From assembly GCF_052857255.1 (NCBI RefSeq), contig NC_135497.1:116776294-116840293 (forward strand): DNA of 64,000 nucleotides, in the 5' to 3' direction. Under the pieces are notes generated by a model. It searched no databases, was not told the DNA's origin, and saw only the letters and a program-made list of their open reading frames with translations. The DNA comes from Amblyomma americanum. Its lineage: Eukaryota > Arthropoda > Arachnida > Ixodida > Ixodidae. Both the position numbers and the translations under genes were made by a program. Positions 33,311-46,688 of this stretch are shown piece after piece (the first letter of the stretch is position 1; each line of letters opens with the position of its first letter).

Positions 33311-33366
33311 TAAGAATTTTCCGGAAAGGCACGGAGGTAAGCGTTGTGTTTTCCGCACCTTGCAAA
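33252..33366. repeat. Palindrome joining two head-to-head PLE fragments
   Basis: Arms 33252-33277 and 33341-33366 are perfect 26-bp inverted repeats; imperfect pairing continues inward (CCTTTCCG / CGGAAAGG). Leftward the arm encodes VVFSAPCK on the minus strand; rightward the other arm encodes VSVVFSAPCK on the plus strand. Confidence 0.88.
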
Positions 33367-33420
33367 CACCGTGCAAGGTGCCTTTCTGCCGTGCCGTGGT
33401 TACCATGACAACTGGTTACC
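33318..33420 (+). mobile_element. Second PLE fragment, opposite orientation
   Basis: Plus strand reads FRKGTEVSVVFSAPCK, the same PLE linker-proximal block as the minus copy to its left. Only about 100 bp is present, so this is a truncated head-to-head partner. Confidence 0.65.
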
Positions 33421-33455
33421 ATGACAACCAGTGGATACCATGGCAACGTAGCCAC
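33399..33455. promoter_or_regulatory. Three tandem X-box-like motifs
   Basis: GTTACCATGACAAC occurs twice, followed by GATACCATGGCAAC, at about 14-18 bp spacing. The RFX-factor X-box consensus is GTTNCCATGGNAAC. The first two differ at one core base and the third at one flank base. No gene is adjacent, so function is doubtful. Confidence 0.35.
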
Positions 33456-36400
33456 TGGTTACGTCGACAGCTACAACTACTAATACTACCACCACTACTA
33501 TTACTCCGCGAAACCCAGGTACGGGCACTTAACAGCTGCTGCTGTAAAAAAAAAAAAAACGACCTTAGCGGGTATAGCGCTCACCTCTGCAGCTGAGTGC
33601 TGTAGCCACTGAAACATCGCAGTAGGCATTTGGTGCTGCCGTTACATGATAAGGAGTTCGTTGTCTGCTTTTTTTCTTTGAGACAGCTGACACACAGATT
33701 ATTACTATCGTAATTTAGTTAAAGTTAAGGTGCTGTACTAAAGTTACCTATATTAGTATAGGCATCATAAAAATAAAAGCTAATCATTGCCATGCGCATC
33801 ATCAAAAAATATTCAATTGGCTGCATTTCTCAAGAATTACCGTGTTCTTTTAAATATTTATGCGTGTTGAGTTGACACCCAGTATATATTGTAAAGCTTA
33901 CAAGCATTTCTAGTCGTGATTAAGTTTTTCCTTCAATAATTGGCCAGATATCATTATGAAAGCAGTAAAGGCACTCTAAAAAATAAAGCCATAAACGTCA
34001 TTTCCAGGTCGTCGTGTACCTCGCAAGGCCGAAGTTATAACGGCTTTTAGACAGAGAGATGGAAAGGTTTGTTTGAGTGTGCCGAGTGAGTTCTTGAACG
34101 ACCGCGAGGTATTTATCACCTGCCAGGAAGGCACTTAAGGTTCCACTTGCGATATGGCGGCATCCTGCATGTCATCTCAGTGGTCTCAAAAATTATCTGA
34201 CAAGGCTGTGGTAAGCTGTCTGAAAGGAAAATGCATGGCGCTCCTGCGAAATACTATCGCAACGAAGAGGTTAAATAGATTGGACCAACTTTCCACGCTG
34301 TTAAACTCAAGCCTGAGTTGCAAGTTGGAGGCGCACTGTGCGACAGGAAGGCTAACGGTACGATTTCTGTCGACATGCTTAAGTAGCGGTATTTTATGAG
34401 CCACTTAGTGAATTCGTTTTTTGAGTTGCCAGAAACAAAGCATTCACGTGACATCGATACAGGTGCGAGTGAAATAAACTGAGCACGCTCCATTGTTGAA
34501 GCTGCGTCAGCATTTTCTCTGGCTGAAAGTAAGAGTAATGGTGTATTTCTGCGAGGTAGTACCAGCAAGTTTTCTTCGTATGCGATGCCATTCCAGTAAA
34601 AAAAAAAAAGTCAAATTGAAAGCAATTGATCGTAAACCAATCGTGCTTTCGCCACCAGTTGGACTCAACCAACTGAGTCCAAATGGTTCTTTCAAATAAA
34701 AATAATTGGTCATCCAACCAGACCAAAAACTCAAATGACATTGGAACCAAATGGTTTGAACTGGCCAGCCATCCAAAAATAATTCAGAATTTTATTTAGA
34801 GCCAACTGTTTTTTATTTCAGAACTGCTTAGAGACCTCTGCCCACATTTCAACAATGCGAATTGAAATAAGAATTACGCGCTTTTATAGAAATCTAGTGA
34901 GACCAACAAACATGTTTCACACGCAAGGAACACTATAGTTGGACACTATACTAACAATTTCTTAACATATAACCACAGAGCACAATTTTTCAGTCACTTA
35001 TACACCCCAATTGTGAGACTCCTGCATGCTGGGGCCAGTGGCGCTTGTCCATTAAGTAAAACTTCCTTATTTAATAACGCCCGCGCTAAGGATGGAAATT
35101 ATAAAACAGTTCAGAAGATTAAGCTGCTAATATCTTTTAGACGAACCTGATTTGTTCAGTGCTCTGTTTTTATAGACATCTGTATATATGCAGATATCAG
35201 TGAAGGACTCGTTTGCTTCCACTTCGACTTTTCAATTGGATCACGCCATTGAAACCAATTCGAGCTCCCTGTTGGAGCTCAGGAAACCAATTGGGAACTC
35301 AGGAAACCAATTGGATGCGCCGAGGGTGAGCACGTTGTCGAAATTCTAGAAACTGATATTAATATTAATTACGGTTGGCAACAAGCCTTTCAATAATTAA
35401 AGAGCATAACTGTAAAAGTTAGAAAGTTTACTATTCAATATTACTTAACCAGCCTGCTATAGTTAGCACGTCTTAGCTTTATTCAGATGTACTACGCCGC
35501 TGACAATTCTATGTTGAAAAAAGCGCCCTTCTCTCTCAAAAAACTTATTTTAAAAAAAATTGTGTAAAGTCTGGTGCATGTATGATGCACGACTGGTCCT
35601 TTATAAAGCGGACAGAACATCATTCCAAAAGTTGCATGGCTGAAGAGAATCCTAAAGCGAAGGCGGCCTGGTGCAGTTCAAGAAGGAAAGGAAGAAATAA
35701 ATTAAGGAAAGTACTGCGGTATCTTAGGTCGATCAAAAAGTCCTACCGATCAGAGTCAAATCTTGGGGAGCTGTTTTCATGCCAGCCAACAGACTGCACA
35801 AAGCGCCAGGTAGTGGGAGGACACACTTGGAGTATGGCTTTTCATTCGTTGGCGATAGTAAGTACAGATACGAGCAAGGTGAAAAGGAACACTGTTCTTC
35901 CGTAAGAAGCAAATTCATTTTTCTTTTGCATCAAACTTGCAAATCCAGTAAAAAAAATCGCCCATATTCAGAAAAAGTACTTCTAAAAAAAACGCAAAAT
36001 GCACACTCCTCCCGCCAACTTGGGTACAGTGACCGCATCTAACGGAGTTTCACATTTCGTATTGCTTCGACATTATACGCCTTTCTTGTCGTCAGTGTGT
36101 AGTAAGAGCATAGTAAGCGACCAGTGTGACGATCCGTTACACTAGACAGACAGTGTTCGTAACATTCTGTTTCGCCACTAAACTTATCGCGGCATTTCTT
36201 AGAACCGATAACTCGTGATATCTATAACTTGGGAGCGACTGGAAAAGCGAAGGGCTCAGAATTTCGCCATATCTCGATATCTCCAAGACCACAGTCGCGC
36301 AGCTGGTTGAGTCTGAGCCTGATTGCGGGCTGTCGCGGTAAGTGCTTATAAAGTTTGACAGTACCGAGCATTCTCAGTTCATTTTTATAATGTGACGTAT

Positions 36401-38689
36401 GCAACTGCAATTTTATCGTAAATCGGCCGCTGTGCAAAGTAGTATGCATAAAGCCAGTAAGAAAAAAACTTGACCTCAGATTTTTAGCCGTCAACGCCTT
36501 TTCCGACGACCACCACCCTATAGAAGTTGCAGTATGTAACTCAAGCTGTGGTGCAATACTCTGAAATGGGCTCGTTTCAAAGCGTCAATGTGCGCCACCA
36601 GCGAGAGCACGAGGACGGATATTATGGCGTCAAGTTCTGCTTATGCACCATTTTACGAGGAGCTTGGAGTAGAGGGGGAATACTCTTAAACACTGCGCAC
36701 TGCTCGCGACACTTCACTGTTGCAATCCTCCCCTGGGCTGTTAGTCCGTCGCACGGAGCAACGCCCGGCACCGGTGAAGTGCTAGTTTGCGCCTGTATAA
36801 CTAAAGCTGCAGTGCTACACGCAATGTCAGTGTCCCCTGGACATCAGGGTTTTATCGCGGCTACAGCAAGTATAGTCAACGGAAACAAATTCCACCAGTG
36901 TGTGCGCGCCAAGATGTGCCGTGTCTGTGTGCATCTGCGATCTCCATTTGTTCACCATTTTCCAGCCGGCCGCGAGTTATATCAGCAGTGGACGGCGTCG
37001 GTGAAAGAAGAGGCTTGTGCCTACAACAAACAAAACTTGTGCATATGTTCAACGCAGTTTGTGACCGTAATGCAGACAGAAACTCACTGACTGCTCACTT
37101 TTGGCCGCGAACGAAGCACTGCGCCTGGCCTACCTCTACTCTGTACGTCCAACATGATTTCAAGGTGTCCGCTCCAGGCTTAATCTACTCGGATTAGACT
37201 GCCCTAACGCGGTTTATTTTCGCAAAAACGCTACAACGAATACATGAGCTTAGCTAGCCGAAGGATTCCGCTGTCCTGCACCGTCATGTTTGTTGCGCAC
37301 TCGGTGACCGTCACGGCAGGAAATATTTTTTGGTGCGTTTCAACCGGAACGAACGTGATAACCTTCAAGTCTCTCTAGACTGTACATAATTTTAGGAGAC
37401 TAGGCTTCTAGATGGTTCAGGCAAAGCTGTTTTGGTTTCACAAAGTTGGTCATAATTTTGTGTCGGCAGCTCACTCGTTCACGAACATCGGGCGCGTGCA
37501 GGCATCGCCACCTGAAAAAAAAAGGTAGGCAGGGTTTAACCACGGTTATACCCAAAGATCAAGTGATAGCATTTTGGCAATGGTCCGGGCCGAATTTTGA
37601 GGTAGTCATTGCGTCGGGCACGCTCAGTTATGGTTGGACATCGGTTTTGGTCCAAATCAGCCAAGGTCAAATTTTAAGGGTTGACCAGGCCAAATTTTTG
37701 GAAATGACCCGGCCCAAATTTTCAATTTGCGAACGGGATGGCTCCACCTAAGTTCTGCAGTCTAAATTGTCACGTTCGCCATGGACAAGCAGGCATCGAC
37801 AGCGTTCATAAGAAGCTGCGGTGCTCCTCTAAATCTCAGCTGTTCGGTCGCACTCATCGATTCTGAGCTTTGTTTTTAGTTCATGCAGCATAGTGTCACA
37901 TTTACCCTACAGACAACAGATGACAAAAACCACACAGGTGAACCGCGAGCTTGGCACTCACCAACGCTGACTGTTCGCACGGTCGAAGCATTGTCGCCTG
38001 CTCCTGGTTGGTCGCTGCTGGCGCAATGGCACATCACGCACGCGGATGAACAAGGGGTGAACCCCCAAGCCCAAATTCTAGACTTGGCAAGAATTCAGTG
38101 AGCGGGTGGCACTACCAGATGTCACACGCTGCTCTCGTTAGCAGCCCAGGGGCTGCAAATTATCAGCCCAAGATGGCATCGACGGTAGGCGGCGCTCGAG
38201 TAAAACAAACATGGCGATGCCCAAGCCATCGTTGATTACAGCCATCTTCTCAAATCTTGCCGTTCATGTGAAAAAATCGATCGCTCAGCACAGATGCGCA
38301 CTTTGAAGGTTAATTAACTGGTCTCAGATTCGATGTGGGACAGCATTCCGTTCAGAGATTGTGATAACAGCAACGATGACATTCACAGGCGCATACAAAG
38401 GGTAGTGACTCGTTGCTTTGTTCCCCTAGCGGTTCTGTTTTTTTTAATTTCATGCTTTTGCCACGGCTAGTGTCTGCATCGTTTAAACAGTGCAACCGAT
38501 CTAAGGCGAAATATGATGACCAGCGGCCACCGCGTAGCAGCAAGTTTGAAAGAGAGTAAAGCGACGAACTTGATTTAACTCTCTTGGCTATGAACGAGCG
38601 TGTGAACGGCACAGGATGACGAAGAAGTGGTTTTAATAAACTAATCAATGTGAGTTTACATGCAAAAGCAACACCGAGGGCTAAGATGA
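33456..38689. other. Long gene-poor stretch
   Basis: No supported gene. Recurrent CCAATTGG/CCAATTGAA motifs (34620-34760 and 35230-35330) suggest a decayed repeat-rich element. The longest ORF, 36527-37090 (+, 187 codons), has no recognisable domain. At 37560-37735, four degenerate (C)GGCCAAATTTT-like units occur. Other short ORFs (35582-35905, 37883-38101) have no recognisable motifs. Confidence 0.4.
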
Positions 38690-39812
38690 GTTTTGTATTC
38701 CTTGCGCCACTCCAGACGACAAACTCCTCCAGCCCGTCATCCAAGTACCATCACAGAGATAGCGGAGGCCCACATAACCGCTCACTTTGATCAGCTCACT
38801 GAAATCCTCACAGGAAGACACATTCTACACCAACTAGGAATCGGCTACCCCATCTCAACTCCCCCGCTTCGCTCCCTCTCTAGAGAGATTCACCAACACC
38901 TCATCATAAACCGCATTCCAAAGCCCATGCGTGCGTCCTGAACATCACATAGCCTGCCGTCAACGTCGAGCCAAAGCCCTCCACAAGCACTTCGCTCACA
39001 GGCAGCAGGCAGTCCACGTAGGTGTCAGTGAACATTCCAAACAAAAATAGTTCACACTCTAGCTATTTTCAGTCGTAGTAGCGCACCCCTCAGAGCCGCT
39101 TCCAGCCTACTCGGCACACCGGCTGAGGCCGAAGAGGCTGCCATTGCATTTTCCATCGCTCACATCATGGCAATGGTAATTCTCAGCGACTTTTAAAAAT
39201 GCGGCCAGACGCTTTGCACGGGAAGGGTCTACCCATCCACTATCCAACTCCTCCGTAACACCTCCCCTGAAAACCGCTGGAATCAAATTATCTGGGTTCC
39301 AGAGCATTCAGCCAACCCTGGTAATGAGGAAGCCCACCGTTTTGCCCGCGGTTTCGTCTACCGGGCGGTAAGCTGCCCTTACCTGCGGTCGGCGGGAGAG
39401 CGTATATCTTACCACAAGTTCACTCTACACTATATCAGTGATAGATTAATCTACCCTCCCCCCGAAATACTGCTCACAAACTCCGAGCAGGTCACCTGGC
39501 GCCAACTCCAAACCACCACCTTTCCGAACCATTACATATTCCCTCCTGAAAGTTGTGTGGCAACACCAAGGCCAGCCTTGCCCATATCCTGATTGAGTGC
39601 CCTCAGGACATTCCGCCGGAGGACCTGCAGCTATCGAACCACGAACAGTGGGAGGTGGCGTTGCTTAGGTCCGGCCTGGACGTCCAACTCCGGGTGGTGG
39701 GCAGAGCCTTAGAGGTCTCATAACGCCAAGGGCTCAAGGCCACGGGACGAGGTTGCGCCCTAACAGACTCCCAGTACACCTTTGTCAATGGATGAAAGTT
39801 ACATCTTTCTCT
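38690..39812 (+). mobile_element. LINE (RNase H-type) 3' remnant
   Basis: The plus strand, in alternating frames, gives ITEIAEAHITAHFDQL (RT-RNase H connector), EAEEAAIAFSIAH (RNase H Glu region), VILSDF followed by a stop (Asp region), then IIWVPEHSANPGNEEAHRFARG (His and final-position His) and VTWRQLQT. It ends near AATGGATGAAAGTTACATC, a likely decayed AATAAAGTT tail. Several stops and shifts. Related to but distinct from the LINE at 16390-17309. Confidence 0.82.
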
Positions 39813-42800
39813 CACTGTGGACATCGAATGAGAAAAATGTTTTGTATGAAAAGAAAGCCTCGGTAACTGTTTCACTCTATATGGAAACTTCAACCCCGCA
39901 GTGTGAGAAGGTGGGAAGGGAGAGGAAAGAACAGGTAAAGTGGCCGGCAAGGATAAGAATGCGAGGATGTTGTGATAGCAAAGAACGTTTTAAACTGGCC
40001 GTTATTTTCGAAGCGCGCGACCATCGCTCAGAAACGAGGCAACCTGGAACAAGAACGTCGATGAATGGGACGTTCATGAGTCGGAGCCTTAGCGTCTACT
40101 GTGTCTCGGACAGATACCAACTTGTGCGCTCGCACCCGCCACAGTTTTCTTCCTAAACATTTTGAGATAATAGCGTCATAGGTTGACAACATTGCCCCAC
40201 AGGGCAGCGTCATAATCAGTTTCGCGTGCTCATTTCTAGTGATCACGCTTACTTTAATTTGTGGTGTCAGTATTTGCTGTACTGCAAAATGCAGAGTAGA
40301 AATCAGACCTGTGACCTCGTGCTGAGTACCGTAACGCGATAGGTATACGGAGCCACCACAGCGCTTGTGACTGGATAAAAGAAGCAATATATGTAAGAGA
40401 CCTATTCCGTCGTTGGTTTAACTACGGGCGTGCCAAGTGAACTCTTTGACTGTGAACTGTAACCAAAAAAGGTGCTCGCGTAACTAATTTTCTCGGCTTA
40501 AGCGTAATCATTCGCAGAAGTCTCAGTGGGTAAGGTTATTATTTATGAAACAGGCCTTGAATCGCGTGACTGTAGACTTTTTTTCTCGCTGTTTTGAATT
40601 TTTCATTGAAGCCTCTGCGTTTTTCTTATCCCTATTGCCGATCAAGGCTTGCCTGTTAAATGTGATGATGTTAAATGAGAAGGCATCACCCAGTATGACA
40701 TAGATAATGAAGTTGGTTTTCAGACGCAAATTAGTCTTCGGCCAAACCAATTCTTGTTGACATAATCTGTAGCTTTCCGCATCGTCTCGACGAAATTAGT
40801 CCTAGCGTTCCACTAAAGCTTTCGTCTAAATTCACTGTCCCAAAGCTCACGTATCTTTGCGTCGCTGAAATCCAAGCACTCACGAAGAAATGACACCTCG
40901 CAGCAATTCCGTGTCGTTACTGTGCAAACACGTACGCAGCAGCGCTTCTAAAAGCTTTTACCGAGATATTCTGACAGAAATTCAATCTTTTTGCGAATCG
41001 CTCGCGCTACGCAGCCAACGACTCGGTTCGGCTCGCGCCCATCCTCCTTTCAGTGATTCGCGAGTTTCCTAGCTCCAGAAAACCGGTGCCACGTATTATG
41101 TCGCTTACTATGGCCTCGTAAGCGAAACAAGAATTGCAGCTCAGGGTTCAAAGCTTATCAGAGGCAAGGTCTACTTATCTGTCCCCCTCTCCAGCGATTT
41201 CGCGGCTTTATCCGTCCCTCAGCGGTGGCCCTAGAAACGTTGTTCGCATTTTCCGCGAAATCGGGCATCCACTCCATGCTTTCACAATGCTGGAACACTC
41301 CTACAAGTAAATGGCTGGTCCCACTGATATCCTTACGCACACATAATCTGCAACCCCGTTTAGGACAACGAGCAATATAACTTCATTGCAATGCGCAATA
41401 CAGCTTACCATATAATCATCTTTACCAGAATGATGTTTGGTACTGTAGAGCAGGAGGCACAAGTACCACAGGAAAAAAAAAGTGTGATTTGACAGAACAT
41501 GCATATGTGCATCACTGTCTTTGCGAGCCGATGTTATGCTGTCAGCTCTGGTATCCTCGGGTTGAGTCGATCGATGAGAGCACCAAAGATTCAGATACGG
41601 GGCGGCCTCTTATTTCAGATAACGGCCATCTGTGTTCACAGAAAGGCTCAGCTGTCGGTTTTTACGGCGCTAAAACTGTACCATTGGCCCGCGTAATCTC
41701 ACAAAGCCTCCGATAAATCGGGTCCATATCGCGAAACTTGTCTCACCAAATTCTTGCTGCAGCGGCCGCTGGAAGCCAAGGAATGTGCGTGCGAAAAAAC
41801 AACTGCTCCATTTATATCACTCTTACTGCTGGCGGACGATAAGTAAGTTTATGCTCTGCGGACTGATACATTTCACATGGGGCATGCTGCCCGGCGTGAT
41901 CGCTTCTAATCTCCTGAGAGAATTCTTTCGCGCCGCTTGTGAAACAATACACAGTTTGTTATCAGTTCTCAGCTTGTGACCAATCGCACTCTCGCGCTAC
42001 GTGACTTGTCGAGAAGCTTTTTCCTGGAATCTTCCGCGTTTGTAACTGATGCCGTCAACAAAAGGGCTATATATGAATAGTTGAAGGGATTCGAACATGG
42101 CGTCAGCAGTCGAACGGGTACTGTGGGTGGGCCAGCATTCCCTCCATCTTTTGTACTGTTCTACGTTGCTCCGTTTAGGCATGTGAGTAGCCAATCTGGT
42201 GAATTGTTTCTCTGAGTTCGATGTCTGCTTTGACGATGGCAGTCCTTTCGCAGAAGACATTAGACCCTTTGCTCAAGCTGTGGGTATACTTGTGTAATAT
42301 ATGCACGTAAGAGACCATATCGCCAGAAAATTTGTTCGAATTGACGCACTTTGTGCGGTCATTCTCGGTGACCGCGCTAACGGCCGCCCACGTCACTACT
42401 ATGGATAGCCGCAGTGCTCTTCTTGATACTCTAATCTATGTTATTCGCTATTTTAATCCACAGACTGTGACATATTATAGGACTAGCGTCTCTCCTGTGT
42501 GTTTCTGCTCTTTGTCCTTTGTATTTTAACGCTAGTAATATGTCGCAGTATGTGGAACGAAAGCACCAACTAGCTCAACTTAATTCTTTAATCTCGCTAT
42601 TTTACCCTCAGGTACTCGCACTGTACAACGTCACGTTCCACACATCGCTCATGAGTTGGAAATTGGTTCACCTGATAATGCGCATACTTATACCAGAGAG
42701 TGCTTGCCCCGCTGCAGGTACAGGTCCCGTACAGGCTCAAACGTGAAAACATTGCCTGTTGTAAATACAAACAACGTTCTCACAAAATCCAGCGCCAGCC

Positions 42801-43089
42801 CGTGCTCCGCACTGAGTGCGATGTCATTGAACGCCGTTCATTCTCTTTTGCGATTTGTGTGAGATGCGCATTTACGGCTTTAATTGATGTTCATCAAATG
42901 CATTGTCGGACGCGGGAACTGCACCCGTGAACGCGAGTACCACTTCCGCCAATCTGCGGTCTGTGGTCGCTTCTTTGGGGTGGGGATGTGGCTCTGCATT
43001 CTGCTTACCTAAATCCAATCTGCGGTCTCAGACGTCCACTGCGTGAAGCCATCAGCGCCATGAAAGAATGATCTGAGCATCGCCTTATG
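39813..43089. other. Intergenic, no gene recognised
   Basis: Only short unconvincing ORFs (up to about 124 codons) and no repeat structure I can define. Confidence 0.4.
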
Positions 43090-43930
43090 AGCCACCTGCG
43101 AGGAAGTTTTCAGTGTCGATCGTAGCGCCATAACAAACTGCCTAGCGAGAGGAGCCAGCTCTTTTTAGCTCCACCCGTAGTAGTTCTCCACGCCACCTGC
43201 CTGCGTTTATGGGCAAAAGCTTCCGCGCTTCGGCGAAGCCACACGTGGCGTGCGTAAGCTATCTGGGCGTCGACAGCAGCTAGGCAAGGAATGTTATGAG
43301 CCATACGCGCGCGTCTGGTTGTTGAGACTGCCGTTTATCGCGATTCAAGCGTTGGCAGCAGCAGCTTTTAGGCGCGCAGTGTAACCAGCACAGCGCCGCC
43401 TGGGCAGTGCTGGTTTATACTACTCGTATAATGCCTGCCCAGTCACACCGAAATGCGTGTAACGCGTTCGTCATGTTGTAATGGCACCATATTTCTAGAA
43501 AACTTGTCGTTGATGACGGCTCTGTGATTACAAACCGACACAGTAATGACTTGGGAAATAAGAGCTATGGTGTGCACTTTTGTTGCCTATTGCCGATTAC
43601 GTAGCATTCGTCGAGAAAGAATGGTCACCACCCTGAACTCGGTGGCTTTTTGAGGCATTGTAATGGAAGCTATCCATCCTTCTCTGGTGAGAGGAGCAAG
43701 CATTTTCTAGGCGCGCCCGTAGTGCTTTCCACTCCACCTGTCTGCGCTTGTAGGCATGAGCTTCCGCCCTCTACCCAAGCCACACGTGGCTGACGACAGC
43801 TAAATCGGCTACTTCGAGATCACCTAGGAGAGGAAACGTTCAGAATGTGAAGTTCGTAGCGGCCCAAACGGCTGACGGTTGAGGCGCAGTGGAACCAGTG
43901 CAGTGCAGTCTGGCCGTAGACACTGCCTAT
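43090..43930. repeat. Direct duplication, period about 550 bp
   Basis: Blocks 43140-43290 and 43686-43805 share GAGAGGAGC(C/A)AGC, CCGTAGT, CTCCAC(G/T)CCACCTG, TGCG(T/C)TT, AGCTTCCGC and AAGCCACACGTGGC. A further shared block is GGCGC(G)CAGTGTAACCAG(C/T) (43372-43390 and 43882-43900). Diverged copies. Confidence 0.6.
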
Positions 43931-46688
43931 AGACATTTTAACATTTGCCTTTTTGAGCACAGCCATACTACCACTGGACTGTGCCAGCAACGTTTTGATT
44001 GGCGGATTTACACAGGCATCAACTACGCATGCGCTGCACAGTCCAACGCGCACGCGCGCTTAATCAAGCTGTGAATAGTGAACAATTATATAGAATACGC
44101 ATACGCTAGGACCGTATCGGATTCAACTTCTCTCGCTTATTCGGCTTCCTATTGCAAAAAACTCTGGTGGAAGAGCAGGGAACGTACGTTATCATTTCCT
44201 AGCATACAGAGAGCAATCATTGGTTCATAAATCTTTAATGAAGATTCTGTCTTTACGTTTGGATTTATGGTTTGCACCGTCTATCAGAACTTGTAATATT
44301 TTGATATTACGGACCAAACTCTCAGACACAATGGTGGTGTTGCCTAAAAAGGCCAATATTCGTCAACTATACGACACGTGCTCACCCTTCTTTCTTCTGG
44401 TCTCTTAAGCCCACACATGCGCAAATCATTGCTGTTCGTAACGAAATGCATCAAAGTCGGAGGTGAGCGCTAGTGTTTCCAAACCAAAGCTTGCAGAAAA
44501 CTCAGTTTCTTGGATAAACCCGAATTCGGAAATATTTTATCGGCGAGTGTTTACCAGACTTTTCGGATTTATCCGAAAACAGAGTCTCTGCAGAGTCTAC
44601 CTGCACAATACAATAAGCGGTGCATTCAGTGTATTAGGCCTTACACACACGTACGCACACATGACAAATGCATATCACACACAGATTAGCATTCACAGCC
44701 AGTTCAGAGTGTATCATCCGGATGATCAGAAGGTACTATCGGGAACCAACGTCTTCAGGGCGCGCCAGTGGCGATCCAGGCGTATAGCTTTGATGTGTGC
44801 ACGCAAACGCCTGATTGGACTAGTAGGTGAGAGAAGGTGAGTCCGATTTGTGCATTCACAAGGGTAGTCTCGAACCACTGGCTGATAACGGATCTATGAG
44901 CTTTGGTTGCTGCTTGTGCGTCCTAGAGACTTTTGTCCCCGATAGTACACTGCCTTCCTTTGCGCCTGCCAAGGATCTTGGCATATACAGGGATCATGAA
45001 TACGAAAACGGTTTTTACAAATAAAACGCGGTGACTAAAGTATGTTTCTGTGCATTACGCTACGCAGCACTAGTGATGCTTAAAAAAAATATGAAGACAA
45101 CTTTACGCGCATTTTACGTCGATTGCCATTACCATTTAAGGAGAAAAAATAAAAGGCGAGGAGAGGTATCTCCTTGTTGTCAGGCCTAGAGGTTATGGCG
45201 TAGGAGCCGCCGAGCTTTATGGGACTGCGACATGTCCGCATAGGCTGCACGGAATGCGCCTATCGCACTACGGTGCGCAGGCGCGGAGTTCGGGTGGATT
45301 CTGGCGCTTGTGCGGCTCTGCAGCTTCCGGCTGAAATTCGACGGACAAACGAAACAAACCAAGACGTGCGACTGGACATTGTGAATGACGATGTTCGCGA
45401 TTCTCGTGAATGGCCGAACACTGGGACCCTGCGAAGTACTCGCGTTGTCTCGCAAATGAAATATGGCTATCCAAGCGTTGACGTTCTTTTGGCGTTCAAC
45501 TTTCTAAAAGGCGCATTGTAAAGCTTTCACGTTATGACATTCTAGTCTCTGTAATTAACTTTTTTGAGTAATAGAAAAAGTGAGAATATATTTTAATCTG
45601 AAGGGATTTGGGGGGGGGGGGGGAGGCTCGAGTGCAAGTCGCGTCGCATGCAAGGGGTAAGCTGTCTCGCTGAACCTGACTTGCAATGTGTATAAATAAA
45701 AGGAGTGGGGTCCGAGCTGAGCTGAGCTGATCTGACCTGACTTTCGACTCAATCTGCTCGCGTCCAGTTCACATAAGCAAGGTTATACAAAGAGAAAAAA
45801 AAAGCCAGGGCTGAGACATTTGAGCCATTACCCCTGTGTTCGAAGCCACACCAGAATACTGAAGCAAAATATTTGGGCTTTTATAAGCCTCTACGGGCTC
45901 GTTCATTTTCACCCAGTTCTTTACTTGATTTAAGAAATTTTAAATAACTGAAGAGTAAATGCATCTCACCAGTGTTGTCCCTGCGAAAGTTTTACGTAAT
46001 TCAAGCCATTCGTATTACGAAGGCCATAATAGAGGAGCCTTTTATACAAGATGGCTGCCCCTATAGTGACCGAAACTGAGAAATCTACTCCCGAAACTAC
46101 GTATTAAGAAGTGATGTTCTTTGCCGAAACTAAAAATTTCCTTCCACAAGACCAAGAAGTTCCTACTTGGGGCGCTTTTCCTGGAGCACTTTGGGAAATA
46201 CTTGCATTTCCCCCGGCGTTATTTTGCAGCATTTTTTCGCATTAATCCTCGCTATTCGTCAGAAATAGTGAAAACCAAAGTGCAGAAATTTGGCACCTAT
46301 ACTAGTCGTCCGACGTGTTAGCGTTTTCCGCGCCCCATTACGTACTTCAAGAAGGGGCGGCCAGAAAAAAGTTGGCCCTCATGGCCACCCAAGGCAACGC
46401 GTTAAAAGAAGCAATTGTTAAGAATCCAGTTTCAAGTTTTATTCAATCCCATACCTGACTTTCGCAGCTTTGTCAGCTCAACATGAATGCCGTATTTACT
46501 GGAAAATTGGTCTATCTGACTTTTGGGGCGGCACCCTAACTTCGGGAACTGACAAAAAATCAAGTTGACGTTGGAACATACTTAAGATCGCCCAAAGAAA
46601 ACCCTGAACCCCCGACACGCGATGAAGGTGGTCGGCACTCCGTACCGCATGTCGCCGATGCAGCGACGCCGTGAGAAACGTGCCGCCG
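43931..46688. other. Intergenic, no gene recognised
   Basis: ORFs 44463-44840 (125 codons) and 45219-45521 (100 codons) have no recognisable domain. A GAGCTGAGCTGA tandem lies at 45715-45740 and a G-run at 45610-45623. Confidence 0.4.

Noticed and set aside
32409..33596. ORFs of 299-399 codons made of FLPS or EGRK repeats
   Set aside because: They are products of the TTCC microsatellite, which contains no stop in any frame. Only the flanking PLE segments are genuine coding remnants.
36527..37090. 187-codon plus-strand ORF
   Set aside because: Mixed composition without family motifs. Kept only as a note in the region description.
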